Source: Labrenzia sp. OB1
GTDB taxonomy: Bacteria > Pseudomonadota > Alphaproteobacteria > Rhizobiales > Stappiaceae
DNA: 64,000 nucleotides
Direction of reading: 5' to 3'
Assembly (NCBI RefSeq): GCF_001624695.1
Contig: NZ_JSEP01000001.1
Span: 180,078 to 244,077 of the forward strand
Shown here: positions 26,295 through 34,997 of the stretch, in pieces
Numbering within the stretch: position 1 is the stretch's first letter
How the letters are laid out: the number at the start of each line of letters is the position of its first letter
Notes under the pieces: model-generated
The model's input: the letters and a program-made list of their open reading frames with translations, nothing else
Told to the model about the DNA's origin: nothing
Database searches by the model: none
Translations under genes and position numbers: made by a program

Positions 26295-27404
26295 CTAGAG
26301 TTCAAATTCTTCGACTGACTTGCCCCAGAGCCACTCGAACAGCGGACTCCCGGACACCTGGCAATTCTGAAGTTCGCTCACGCCATGCGCTTTCCAGTCC
26401 GGATCCTTGAAATGGGCCAGCATGAAATCGGACTCCCCTTTGGCTTCATATTTGAGGCCGGTCAAGAGATGCGATATGCCGCATTTGTTCAGGATGATAT
26501 CGCCCACCATGGTGCCAAGGAGAGCGCCGGCCCAGCTGTCAATCGGATAATGAACGCCGGCAACGGTTCTGCTTACGGCAACGCGCTCGGCCTGTTTCCT
26601 GACAAGATTCTTGCGTTTATCAGGGTCGGGATAGTGCGAGCTCGTCTTGTCGACAAGCCCTTCCAGGACGCGCGCGACGGCGAATGCCTCTGTGGCATGA
26701 GCACTTGGAAAACTGCCATGTCCAGGCGTCGGAATGATTGGCATGACCGTGGCATCAATCCGGTCCGGCCGGCGAATAGCAAGATGATGCTTGACGATCA
26801 TGGCCACATGGGCCGCGAGCACCTGTGTTATCGAGATGAGTTCGAACGTTTTGCCGTTGCGGGCCGGATGCAGACCCAGGATCATCGCGAAATAAGGTGT
26901 TGGAAATCCGAGCTGCGAAATGATCTCGGGCGTCCGTTCCGAGCGCTGATCCATATAGGAACGGACGAGTTTCAGCTGCTCCACGAACACCGACATTTCC
27001 GGCCGCACCAACTCGAAGAAAGGCTGAGCACTTCCACCTTGAGCACGATGAGACAATTGGACCGCTCCTCCGGGCTCTGCCTCGATGTTCCACTGCAACT
27101 CACTCAGGAAATCGCTGAGATAAAGCGAGGCCCTGACCCAGTCTGCCCAATAATCCAGATTGCCGGTTGACGAAAACGGGAGCTCACCTGGCGTATGCAC
27201 CGGAGCATTCCCCGCTGCGTGGGTAATCGCCTGAGCGCTGATTTGCAGTCCCTGGACCGTGATCGGGTCATAAACAGCAACAGTGCCAGCCCCCAAAAAG
27301 CCGCCCAGTCCGGTTGCATTGAGATTTCCCACACCTCCAACACCACCAACACCACCAACACCGCCGACGCCACCAACACCGCCTACACCACCATAATAAG
27401 ACAC
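26295..27404 (-). CDS. PAP2/vanadium-haloperoxidase-fold protein with (GGV) N-terminal repeat
   Basis: A 369-residue protein with the three-part acid phosphatase/haloperoxidase active site in order: K-x6-RP (KHHLAIRRP, 205-213), PSAH (233-236) and SRTVAGVHYPID (279-290; SR-H-D). It lacks the six helices of membrane PAP2 lipid phosphatases, so it resembles the soluble bacterial vanadium-dependent haloperoxidase or acid phosphatase type; which activity is undecided. Residues 5-25 are seven GGV repeats, replacing any signal peptide. The start codon is GTG at 27404, preceded by AGAAGGGGG. Followed 15 bp later by the S8 protease, probably one transcript. Confidence 0.85.
   Translation of the reverse strand: MSYYGGVGGVGGVGGVGGVGGVGGVGNLNATGLGGFLGAGTVAVYDPITVQGLQISAQAITHAAGNAPVHTPGELPFSSTGNLDYWADWVRASLYLSDFLSELQWNIEAEPGGAVQLSHRAQGGSAQPFFELVRPEMSVFVEQLKLVRSYMDQRSERTPEIISQLGFPTPYFAMILGLHPARNGKTFELISITQVLAAHVAMIVKHHLAIRRPDRIDATVMPIIPTPGHGSFPSAHATEAFAVARVLEGLVDKTSSHYPDPDKRKNLVRKQAERVAVSRTVAGVHYPIDSWAGALLGTMVGDIILNKCGISHLLTGLKYEAKGESDFMLAHFKDPDWKAHGVSELQNCQVSGSPLFEWLWGKSVEEFEL
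27330..27392 (-). repeat. 9-bp tandem repeat encoding (Gly-Gly-Val)7
   Basis: Seven nearly identical 9-bp units (on + CACCAACAC-like) at the very start of the PAP2-like gene, coding GGV each time with third-base variation such as GGT/GGC and GTT/GTA/GTC. Unit length is a multiple of three, so copy-number change keeps the frame. Likely a length-variable site. Confidence 0.9.
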
Positions 27405-27429
27405 TTAAGAGTCCCCCTTCTAAAACCTG

Positions 27430-29076
27430 TTACTGAAAACCAGAGGCGCGCAAAGCACGCGCGACGTTCTGTCCAAGCCGATAGTCCGCTGCGGGATGCG
27501 CGCGCATATAACCCTCAATTGTAAAAGTGGGCTGCCTGCCCTTAAGCTCTAACGCAACTTCCTGAGCTTGCTGCTCCATCCCAAGAAAATGAAGGGCCGT
27601 GATCTTTGCTCTCATTGTCGAAAGGTGACGTTGATTCCGATTCAGTGAGCTATCCGCAAATTTCAAGGCCGTTTCGTAGTCCTCTGCCGCCAAATAGGCT
27701 GTCGCACTCAGAGAATCGAAATAATATTTGAACGGATCGATGGGGGATAATTGCCGTGCCTTTTCAGCAGCATGAACAGCTTGCTTCCCGGCATCTTGAA
27801 AAGCAAACAAGGCACCGCGCAATAACCAGGACAATGCCTCATTAGGATTGAGTTCAAGCGCCTTTTCGTAGCGGCTGGAGGCAACGTCCAACCGCCTCAG
27901 CAGGTTGTTGTGGGCAAAACCGTCAACTGTCAAACAGAAGGCGTTTTCCGGGTCGATGTCGAGCGCCTTCGCTGTGCAATTGACCGCACTTTTTGTATCT
28001 TGGGCGGGATCGGAACTCCATCCGTTGAACACACTCAGCACATGCCACTTTCCGCGCCAGGCATGGACTTCAGCAGACCTTGGCGAACGGTCGATCGCTT
28101 CATCGAGAAGTTCACGTGATTTTGCAAAGTCTCTCAAAGTAGGCCTGTGCATCAGGCTGACACCGGCCATAAGCAGCCGGTGGTCGGCTATCTCACAAAT
28201 CGGGCGACCCCTGATATAGGAGAGCGTGTCCGACGCAATAGCCCCGCCAACAGCTTCGACGATGCTGGTGAGGCCCTGACCGGCATCCGAAATAAAGTCA
28301 TTCAGATGTCCGCTGAAATGCCGCGTCCACAAGATCCGCCCCGTTGTAGCGTCCAGGAAATCAACATCCGTGATGACCTGATCGCCATCTTTGCGGATAC
28401 TGCCGCTAACGCAGTAGTCGACACCAAGCTTGTCGCGAATGACATCTATCTCGATGCGCCTTCCGGACAACGCCCGGCTCGACAAATGGGAAATGACAGA
28501 CAGAAGATTGGTTCGCGAAAGAGACCGGCAGATCTCTTCGGCGAACCAGTCTCCAAGAACGGACAGTTCGGGATTGTTCTCGATGCTGAGCAGTGGCAGA
28601 ACCGTGACGGTGGGCACGGGTGGCCGTGACATTGAGGAAGATGACGACCGGCGGAACAGGGAATAGATCTGGTCCGGTTGCGCCCTGATCCCGTTGCACC
28701 AATCGATAAAATCCGGTGACTGAACATCAAGCCCTTCCAGAAAGGTCCCATGGCCGGGCTTGCCCGCAAAGTTGACCTTGCCGAGATCGAGCGTGACCTC
28801 CGAATTGTTGGTGGTGATCAATTGCCCATAATAGGGGCCCATGGCGGATTTGATGTCGGAAAGGGCACGGCGAAGGCTTTGGCGGCCCGTGTCGTAGCAC
28901 GCGACCCCCCAAAGCGTTTCCTGCAGAAAGGTCCGGCTTCTGCAGCCATGTGGGGCCGTCGCCAGTAAAGCGAAGATCGCACGGTGCTTTTTGCCGGTTA
29001 TCTCGAACGCTCCGGGTTCTGCGGAACGGACGAAACAGGACCCGAACAGGTTTATTTCCAATATCCTGGCGCACAT
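27430..29076 (-). CDS. winged-helix (SARP/OmpR-like) regulator with TPR domain
   Basis: A 548-residue protein. Its N-terminal ~95 residues resemble a SARP/OmpR-type DNA-binding domain (ILEINLFGSCFVRS, KHRAIFALLATAPHG, SLRRALSDIKSAMGPY). A middle domain, TVLPLLSIENNPELSVLGDW then VDYCVSGSIRKDGDQVITDV, is as in CadC- and cyclase-type TPR proteins. The C-terminal half is TPR repeats (NAFCLTVDGFAHNNLLRRLD, YEKALELNPNEALSWLLRG). No membrane helix is evident, so a cytoplasmic regulator is inferred. ATG at 29076 with CGAGGCA upstream; an earlier TTG is less likely. It ends 25 bp before the PAP2 gene start, so it probably controls and heads the regulator-PAP2-protease operon. Confidence 0.82.
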   Translation of the reverse strand: MCARILEINLFGSCFVRSAEPGAFEITGKKHRAIFALLATAPHGCRSRTFLQETLWGVACYDTGRQSLRRALSDIKSAMGPYYGQLITTNNSEVTLDLGKVNFAGKPGHGTFLEGLDVQSPDFIDWCNGIRAQPDQIYSLFRRSSSSSMSRPPVPTVTVLPLLSIENNPELSVLGDWFAEEICRSLSRTNLLSVISHLSSRALSGRRIEIDVIRDKLGVDYCVSGSIRKDGDQVITDVDFLDATTGRILWTRHFSGHLNDFISDAGQGLTSIVEAVGGAIASDTLSYIRGRPICEIADHRLLMAGVSLMHRPTLRDFAKSRELLDEAIDRSPRSAEVHAWRGKWHVLSVFNGWSSDPAQDTKSAVNCTAKALDIDPENAFCLTVDGFAHNNLLRRLDVASSRYEKALELNPNEALSWLLRGALFAFQDAGKQAVHAAEKARQLSPIDPFKYYFDSLSATAYLAAEDYETALKFADSSLNRNQRHLSTMRAKITALHFLGMEQQAQEVALELKGRQPTFTIEGYMRAHPAADYRLGQNVARALRASGFQ

Positions 29077-29220
29077 AGCCCATTGCCTCGACAAAAATGC
29101 GGAGTTTTATAAAACAGCAGTTCCCTGACGGAACCAATAGGTTCACACTTTTTTCACGCTCGCAACTGGCGACATGCCCCTAAACTCTCCTCATCATGAA
29201 CTCAAGAGTGAGCAGGTGAA

Positions 29221-29421
29221 TTGTCAGCCGAGAGCACGAACATTGATGATGTCGCGGATATCGTCGATTTCTTCCTTGCATGGAATCATCACCGACAAAC
29301 CGTGATTCAGATCTGCGAATTAGGCCAATTGAGCGAACCGCAGAAGAAAACGTTATCCTGGCTGGTGAAGATGGCTGACCGGGTAAGCCTTTCGGATCTT
29401 GAAAAAGAGGATCGTGACTAG
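29221..29421 (+). CDS. small hypothetical protein
   Basis: A 66-residue acidic, helix-prone frame (IDDVADIVDFFLAWNHH, LSEPQKKTLSWLVKMADRVS) divergent from the winged-helix/TPR regulator. The only possible start is TTG at 29221; AGGTGA lies just 3 bases before it, closer than ideal, and no in-frame ATG exists. No family recognised. Its placement beside the regulator promoter could mean a small partner, but it may not be translated. Confidence 0.35.
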   Translation: MSAESTNIDDVADIVDFFLAWNHHRQTVIQICELGQLSEPQKKTLSWLVKMADRVSLSDLEKEDRD

Positions 29422-29606
29422 ATCATTATTGAAGCGGCAGAGCCTCAGGCCTGCCATGAACCGAAATCAACAGGCTCCAGGCCCAGGACATCGTTTTAAG
29501 CCGGGCCGGACAAACAGAGAAAGTGGCGCCCGTTTTATGCGGGATGGCTTTATTGTGCACAACGTAGAGTAAGAAAAGATTAAGAAAAGCAACCATAAAA
29601 TTAAAC

Positions 29607-29635
29607 TTGACCATTTAGAAAATTTAAAGTATTAT
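29607..29635 (+). promoter_or_regulatory. sigma70-type promoter of small RNA
   Basis: TTGACC (-35, 29607-29612), exactly 17 bp, then TATTAT (-10, 29630-29635), differing from consensus by one base in each box, inside AT-rich DNA. Transcription would start near 29641-29643, just ahead of a hairpin-forming non-coding stretch with its own terminator. Confidence 0.7.
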
Positions 29636-29640
29636 ATATG

Positions 29641-29735
29641 AGCACTTAGGGAATAAAGAAGTGCAAATGATTTTCAATATGGATTTTTTTTAGAGGATAT
29701 TTAGTGGCGGAGGCGTTCTCCGCCACATTTTTTAT
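29641..29735 (+). ncRNA. candidate small RNA of about 95 nt
   Basis: Predicted from a near-consensus promoter just upstream, a first hairpin GCACTT (29642-29647) with AAGTGC (29659-29664), an unstructured A/U-rich middle (29665-29703) that could bind Hfq or mRNAs, and a strong rho-independent terminator (29704-29735). No Shine-Dalgarno-led reading frame of note is inside. The T-run lies only on the + side, so the hairpin cannot be the end of the - strand ridA transcript. No match to a known RNA family is claimed. Confidence 0.6.
29704..29735 (+). terminator. rho-independent terminator of candidate sRNA
   Basis: Perfect 8-bp stem GTGGCGGA (29704-29711) and TCCGCCAC (29719-29726) with loop GGCGTTC, followed by ATTTTTTATTTAT. 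Left flank is also U-rich (TTTTTTTT at 29684-29691). The remainder of 29422-29606 is AT-rich with no gene seen. Confidence 0.88.
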
Positions 29736-29856
29736 TTATAATTAAATAAAATTGAAAAAGTTTCGCAATAAAATTACAGATGCAAGTATATATGAAAAAT
29801 ATCTTGCAGTTTATTGCGGCCGATCTACCCGAAAGAAGATCCCCCATCCGCTCTTA

Positions 29857-30252
29857 TCAACCAATTTGAGCAGTGGCTTCGATTTCGATCAGGGCCTCGT
29901 CCTCGATCAGCCCCGCGACCACGACAACCGACATGGCCGGAAAATGCCTCCCGAAGACGCGGCGATAGGCTTCGCCGACTTCCTTCTGCCGTGCCATATA
30001 CGCCCGCTTGTCTGTGATGAACCAGGTCAGACGCACAATATCGGTCACCGCGCCTCCCGCCTCTTCAACGATGGCGGCGATGTTTGCAAGCGTCTGCTCC
30101 ATCTGGGCGACAAAGTCCTTGCTCTCAAAGACCTGATCCCCGTTCCAGCCTATCTGGCCGCCGATATGAAGCGTCCGCCCTTCGGTCAGCACACCGTTCG
30201 CATAACCCTTGGCGGGAACCCAGCCCTGCGGCTGAATGATCTTGGACGGCAT
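29857..30252 (-). CDS. RidA family enamine/imine deaminase
   Basis: A 131-residue YjgF/YER057c/UK114-fold protein. It contains RTLHIGGQIGWNGDQVF, FVAQMEQTLANIAAIVEEAGG, VRLTWFITDKRAYM with the Arg that binds substrate carboxylate, and the terminal IEDEALIEIEATAQIG with the family Glu. RidA members speed hydrolysis of reactive enamines and imines to ketones. It follows livF of the anthranilate operon by about 178 bp on the same strand, with its own AGGGAG site. Since 2-aminobenzoyl-CoA monooxygenase/reductase yields an enamine-type CoA ester, a dedicated deaminating role is a reasonable inference. Confidence 0.9.
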   Translation of the reverse strand: MPSKIIQPQGWVPAKGYANGVLTEGRTLHIGGQIGWNGDQVFESKDFVAQMEQTLANIAAIVEEAGGAVTDIVRLTWFITDKRAYMARQKEVGEAYRRVFGRHFPAMSVVVVAGLIEDEALIEIEATAQIG

Positions 30253-30429
30253 TTGTTACACTCCCTGCGGCTTGTGCCAAAATCCGGCTTGCCTTTCGGC
30301 CCAGGCGGCGGACAAGCGGTCACTTGAACCCGATATCGCAGATGAAACCTGTGGCATGCACAAGCGCTGGACAGAGATTGTCATTGTTCCTGTTCTTCCC
30401 TTTTCCGGTCTGGACCAATTCAAAGTAGG

Positions 30430-31116
30430 TCAGACTCCTATGTATTGATGCGTGACATCGTCTGTCAGGCTGGCGATCGGGCCGGCCCACACGGATCTGC
30501 CGCGCTCCAGGATCACCGCCCTGTCGCTGATCTCCCGCAGTTCCCGGATCGATTTGTCGATCACAAGGATCGACAGACCCGTTTCGGACTTCAACTGACG
30601 GACGACGGCCCAGATCTCCTGACGGATGATCGGCGCAAGCCCCTCGGTGGCCTCGTCGAGGATCAGAAGTTTTGGATTGGTCATCAGCGCCCGGCCGATC
30701 GCCAGCATCTGCTGCTCGCCACCGGAAAGCGACGCCGCTCGCTGCCCGCGCCGTTCTCCCAGGCGCGGGAACAGCTCGATGACCCGTTCAAAGGTCCAGG
30801 CCCCACGCCGCGCGGCGGCCGTCAGGTTTTCATGAACCGTCAGACTGCCAAAGCAGCGGCGGCCCTCGGGAACCAGTCCGAGACCCAGACGCGCCGCACG
30901 GTGGCTGGCAAGATGGGTCAGGTCTTTTCCGTCGAACGTCAGAGTTCCCGACGCGGGCAGCATCCGGCAGATGCATTTGACCGTCGTGCTTTTGCCCATA
31001 CCATTGCGGCCGAGCAGGGAAACGACCTCACCTTCGTCGATCTCGAGATCCACGCCGAAGAGAGCCTGGCTGGCACCATAGGAAGCGGTGACATTTTCAA
31101 GCGACAGCAAGCTCAT
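30430..31116 (-). CDS. livF: branched-chain-type ABC ATPase LivF (anthranilate operon)
   Basis: Second ATPase of the aromatic-acid importer, 228 residues. It shows Walker A GRNGMGKST, Q-loop LVPEGRRCFGSLTV, signature LSGGEQQMLAIGRAL and Walker B LLILDEATEGLAP. Its start overlaps the livG stop. Liv-type importers commonly carry aromatic acids as well as amino acids; position downstream of 2-aminobenzoate enzymes indicates an anthranilate-like substrate. Last transport gene before ridA. Confidence 0.93.
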   Translation of the reverse strand: MSLLSLENVTASYGASQALFGVDLEIDEGEVVSLLGRNGMGKSTTVKCICRMLPASGTLTFDGKDLTHLASHRAARLGLGLVPEGRRCFGSLTVHENLTAAARRGAWTFERVIELFPRLGERRGQRAASLSGGEQQMLAIGRALMTNPKLLILDEATEGLAPIIRQEIWAVVRQLKSETGLSILVIDKSIRELREISDRAVILERGRSVWAGPIASLTDDVTHQYIGV

Positions 31117-31895
31117 GCCTCGTCTCCCAGATAGGCTTCGCGCACCGCGGCGTTGGCGCGGATTTCCTCCACTGACCCGGTAGCGATCACTTCGCCATAG
31201 ACCAGCACGCTGATCCTGTCGGCCAGGGAGAAAACCGCATCCATGTCGTGTTCCACCAAAAGGATCGGCGCTTCGTGGCGCAACCGATCCAGGAAACCGG
31301 TGAGGAGCCTTGAGCCTTCCGGGCCCATTCCGGCCATCGGCTCGTCCATCACCAGAGCTTTCGGACGCAGCGTCAGTGCCACCGCCACTTCAAGCTGGCG
31401 GCGCTGGCCGTGACTGAGTTCCGCTGTGCGGTGGCGGGCAAGGTCCTCAAGACCGACCCGGACAAGCGCTTCCTCAGCCGTTTGGGTAAGCGACCTGTCG
31501 TGCAGCGCATCTTTCCAGAACCGCCAGGGTTTGCCGCTGGCGCCCAGCGCTCCCAGAACGGCGTTCTGCAGCACCGTGTCTTCCATCGCCAGAGAGGAAA
31601 TCTGGAACGTCCTGCCAAGCCCCGCCCGGGCGCGCATCCGCGTGGCCTCATGGGTAACGTCCTTGCCCAGAAGGTGAACGGACCCTGTATCCGGTTTGAT
31701 CGTCCCGCAGATCTGCCCGATCAGCGTCGATTTGCCCGCGCCGTTCGGCCCGATGATGGCGTGGATTTCTCCAGGCCTCAGATCAAGCGATATATCCCGG
31801 CTGGCACGTAAGGCACCGAAACTCTTGCAGATGCCCCGCGTTTCCAGAACCGGCGTTCGCGGGACAGATGTTGCCGAAACAGCTTGCTCAGTCAT
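31113..31895 (-). CDS. livG: branched-chain-type ABC ATPase LivG (anthranilate operon)
   Basis: First ATPase of the importer, 260 residues, with Walker A GPNGAGKST, signature LSHGQRRQLEVAVAL and Walker B ALVMDEPMAGMGPEG. The H-loop LLVEHDMD and a LivG C-terminus are also present. It overlaps livM by 8 bp and livF by 4 bp, so translation is coupled across the set. Confidence 0.93.
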   Translation of the reverse strand: MTEQAVSATSVPRTPVLETRGICKSFGALRASRDISLDLRPGEIHAIIGPNGAGKSTLIGQICGTIKPDTGSVHLLGKDVTHEATRMRARAGLGRTFQISSLAMEDTVLQNAVLGALGASGKPWRFWKDALHDRSLTQTAEEALVRVGLEDLARHRTAELSHGQRRQLEVAVALTLRPKALVMDEPMAGMGPEGSRLLTGFLDRLRHEAPILLVEHDMDAVFSLADRISVLVYGEVIATGSVEEIRANAAVREAYLGDEA

Positions 31896-32871
31896 GGACC
31901 GCCTCCCGTCCCGCGACCAGTCCGATCAGTCCGCCCCGGGCGAACAGCACGATCAGCAGCAGCAACAACCCGAGATAGATGTGCCAGAACTCGCTGAGCC
32001 CGCCGAGCCAGTGCTCCAGCGCGACGAAAACCAGCGCTCCGACCACAGGTCCGAACAGCCGCCCAACCCCGCCAAGGATCACGAAGATCATGATCTCGCC
32101 GCTTGTCTGCCAGCTGAACATCACCGGGCTGACGAACCGGTTGAGATCGGCGAACAGGGCTCCGGCCAGCCCGGCAATGGCGCCGGACAGAACAAACGCA
32201 ATCAGGCGCAGCCGCGCCGGGTCGAGACCGACGGTCTCCACGCGGAGCGGCGCCTGGCGCGCCGCATTCAGCGCCAGCCCGAACGGCGATTTGGCGAGCC
32301 GCCAGGCAAAGACCAGCACCAGACACAGAAGACCCAGGCACAGCCCGTAGAATTGGATCGGAACGAGCGTGTCCAGCCCGGGGAAGCCGTTGCGCACATA
32401 GATCGACAACCCGTCTTCACCGCCGTATTCCGACCAGGAAATGGCGAAGAAGAAGAACATCTGCCCGAAAGCCAGCGTGATCATGATGAAGTAGACACCC
32501 GCCGTGCGCAGGGACAGGATCCCGATCACCAGCGCAGCCAGGGACGACACGACAATCGCGGTCAGCCAGATGACCGGCATCGACTTGGTACCCTCGATCA
32601 GCAAGGGCCATTCGGCGAGAGCCGTATAGGTTTGCGCGTGATGGGCGAGAATACCCATCGAGTACCCGCCAAGCCCGAAAAATACGGCATGCCCCAGACT
32701 GACCAGACCGCCAAGTCCCAGCGCGATATTCAGCCCGACGGCCGCGATGGCGAAGATCGCCGCCCGGGTCATCAGCGTGATGGTAAAAGGCTCGTCCGCA
32801 ACAACTGCCCAGAGCGGGATCGCCACGAACAGCGCCAGCGTGAATGCATTCACATAGGTTTCTCTGGTCAT
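31888..32871 (-). CDS. livM: branched-chain-type ABC permease LivM (anthranilate operon)
   Basis: Polytopic permease, 327 residues, about ten helices, with the LivM-family segments GLNIALGLGGLVSLGHAVFF and MIFVILGGVGRLFGPVVGA. Coupled by ATGA to livH upstream and overlapping livG downstream. Together with LivH it forms the channel. Confidence 0.93.
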   Translation of the reverse strand: MTRETYVNAFTLALFVAIPLWAVVADEPFTITLMTRAAIFAIAAVGLNIALGLGGLVSLGHAVFFGLGGYSMGILAHHAQTYTALAEWPLLIEGTKSMPVIWLTAIVVSSLAALVIGILSLRTAGVYFIMITLAFGQMFFFFAISWSEYGGEDGLSIYVRNGFPGLDTLVPIQFYGLCLGLLCLVLVFAWRLAKSPFGLALNAARQAPLRVETVGLDPARLRLIAFVLSGAIAGLAGALFADLNRFVSPVMFSWQTSGEIMIFVILGGVGRLFGPVVGALVFVALEHWLGGLSEFWHIYLGLLLLLIVLFARGGLIGLVAGREAVHD

Positions 32872-33788
32872 GCCCGCGCTCCGAACAGCCCTGCAGGCTT
32901 GAGAACCAGCACGGCGGCCATCAGCACGTAAATCGCCATGGAGGCCAGCGAGGAGCCGATAGAGGTCGCCGTTGAAGGGTCGAAGAAGAGTTTCATGACT
33001 TCCGGCAGGAAGATACCACCCAGCGTGTCGGTCAGCCCGACGAGGAGGGCTCCGATCAGAGCCCCCTTGATGGAGCCGATGCCGCCAATGACGATGACGA
33101 CGAATGCCATGATCAGAACCGGTTCGCCCATGCCGACCTGCACCGACTGAATGGCTCCGACCAACGCTCCGGCAAAGCCGGCCAGCGCCGCGCCGAGCGC
33201 GAAGACGATCGTATAGAGTTTGGCGATATCGATCCCGAGGGCGGCAATCATCTCCCGGTCGTTCTCCCCGGCGCGGATCTGCACGCCGAGCCGGGTCTTC
33301 GAAATCAACAGATAGAGCCCCAGCCCGACCGCAAGTCCGATGACGATAAGCGCCAGCCGGTAAAGCGGATACTGTATTCCACCCGGCAGGGTAATCGGGC
33401 CGGACAGATAGTCCGGCACGTCCAGAAACAGAGGGAACGAGCCGAAGATCCAGCGGGTGCCTTCCGAGAATATCAGGATCAGCGCGAAGGTCGCCAGCAC
33501 CTGGTCCAGATGGTCCTTCCGGTAGAGCCGTCTTATGACGACCAGCTCAACAAGCGCACCGGCAAGAGCGGCCCCGGCGAGCGCGGCGATCAGGCCGAGC
33601 AGGAACGATCCAGTCATACCGGCAACCGCAGCCGCGCAGAAAGCGCCAATCATGTAGAGCGATCCGTGGGCGAGATTGATCAGCCCCATGACGCCGAAGA
33701 TCAGCGTCAGCCCCGCCGCCATCAGAAACAGCATGATGCCGAACTGAAGACCGTTCAAAATCTGCTCTATGAGCAATATCAGTGACAT
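32868..33788 (-). CDS. livH: branched-chain-type ABC permease LivH (anthranilate operon)
   Basis: Permease of 306 residues. The ATG at 33788 follows CCAGGGGCGGGGG; an upstream in-frame start would add ten unsupported residues. Typical LivH motifs are LNGLQFGIMLFLMAAGLTLIFG and VVIGGIGSIKGALIGALLVG. Separated from the binding-protein gene by about 70 bp that contains a stable hairpin. Confidence 0.92.
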   Translation of the reverse strand: MSLILLIEQILNGLQFGIMLFLMAAGLTLIFGVMGLINLAHGSLYMIGAFCAAAVAGMTGSFLLGLIAALAGAALAGALVELVVIRRLYRKDHLDQVLATFALILIFSEGTRWIFGSFPLFLDVPDYLSGPITLPGGIQYPLYRLALIVIGLAVGLGLYLLISKTRLGVQIRAGENDREMIAALGIDIAKLYTIVFALGAALAGFAGALVGAIQSVQVGMGEPVLIMAFVVIVIGGIGSIKGALIGALLVGLTDTLGGIFLPEVMKLFFDPSTATSIGSSLASMAIYVLMAAVLVLKPAGLFGARA

Positions 33789-33860
33789 AAACCCCCGCCC
33801 CTGGAGCATCAAAAACAATTGGCAGTCCGCGGCCCGTTTCCGGGCCGCCGACTCAGTGTC
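33789..33860 (-). promoter_or_regulatory. intercistronic hairpin between livK and livH
   Basis: GCGGCCCG (33829-33836), loop TTTC, CGGGCCGC (33841-33848): an 8-bp perfect stem that extends further with a bulge. On the - strand a TTGTTTTTG tract follows, so it may act as partial terminator as well as protecting the 3' end of binding-protein mRNA. Both would yield more receptor than permease. Confidence 0.68.
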
Positions 33861-34997
33861 TTACATGTCGCATTCTGCCCAATAGGCATCCGCATGGCTG
33901 GTCAGCGCTGTGCCGATGATCTTGTTGGTATAGACATCGCCTTCCTTGATCACCTCACGGACATGAATGTCCTGGATCGGGTGATGGTTCGGACCGAACT
34001 TGAAGTTGCCCCGTGTCGACCTGAAGTCAGCCTCTTCCAGCGCCGCGCGGAACGCGTCAGCATCGCTCACGTCCGCCTTTGCCATTGCCGACAGCAGAAG
34101 GTTCGCGGTGTCGAAGCCCTGCGAGGCATAAAGCGACGGCAACCGGCCATATTCGGCCTGGAAGCTCTCGACGAACGCCTTGTTGGTCTCGTTGGCGATG
34201 TCCTTGCTCCACTGGCTGGTGTTCTTCACGCCCAGCGCCGCGTCGCCAACAGCCTGCAGAATGCCCTGGTCGAACGAAAACGCAGGCCCCACCACCGGAA
34301 GGTCGATGCCGCTGTCCTTGTACTGCTTCAGGAAAGAGATCCCCATGCCGCCCGGCAGGAAGAAGAACACACTGTCCGCCCCCGACGCCCGGATCTGGGC
34401 AAGTTCGGCCGCATAGTCGGTCTGGCCGAGCTTGGTATAGATTTCCCCGGCAAGGTCGCCCTTGTAGAAGCGCTTGTAGCCGGTCAGCGCATCCTTGCCC
34501 GCCGGATAGTTCGGCGCCAGGATGAAGCTCTTCTTCATGTCGGCGAAATTGGCATAAGCGCCCGCGCCTTCATGCAGGTTGTCGTTCTGCCAGGCGACGT
34601 TGAAATAGTTCGGGTGGCAGCCCTTGCCCGCCAAAGCCGACGGACCCGCATTGGGCGACAGGTAGAACTTGCCCTGAGCAGTAACCGAGGGAATGACCGC
34701 CATGGCCAGGTTCGACCAGATGATGCCGGTCATCACATCGACCTTGTCGGACTGAACCATCTTGTCGGCCAGTTGCACAGCCACGTCCGGCTTGCGCTGA
34801 TCGTCTTCGACAATCACCTCGATATCGCTGTTGCCGGACTGTTTCACTGCCAGCAGAAAACCGTCGCGCACGTCAATGCCAAGACCTGCGCCGCCGCCCG
34901 AAAGCGTCGTGATCATGCCAACCTTCACCGGTTCTGCCTGAGCACTCGTCAGTCCCAGGGCCAGGACGGCAGTCGCCGCCATCGTCATAACCTTCAT
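33861..34997 (-). CDS. periplasmic binding protein for aromatic acid (LivK-like)
   Basis: Receptor of the importer, 378 residues, starting at ATG 34997 after AGAGGAG. The signal peptide is MKVMTMAATAVLALGLTSAQA-EPV. Type-1 periplasmic binding fold blocks: VGMITTLSGGGAGLGIDVRDG, VIVEDDQRKPDVAVQLADKM, ILAPNYPAGKDALTGYKRFY and TRGNFKFGPNHHPIQDIHV. Similar receptors serve benzoate/hydroxybenzoate-type acids; anthranilate is the best guess from the operon. Confidence 0.9.
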   Translation of the reverse strand: MKVMTMAATAVLALGLTSAQAEPVKVGMITTLSGGGAGLGIDVRDGFLLAVKQSGNSDIEVIVEDDQRKPDVAVQLADKMVQSDKVDVMTGIIWSNLAMAVIPSVTAQGKFYLSPNAGPSALAGKGCHPNYFNVAWQNDNLHEGAGAYANFADMKKSFILAPNYPAGKDALTGYKRFYKGDLAGEIYTKLGQTDYAAELAQIRASGADSVFFFLPGGMGISFLKQYKDSGIDLPVVGPAFSFDQGILQAVGDAALGVKNTSQWSKDIANETNKAFVESFQAEYGRLPSLYASQGFDTANLLLSAMAKADVSDADAFRAALEEADFRSTRGNFKFGPNHHPIQDIHVREVIKEGDVYTNKIIGTALTSHADAYWAECDM

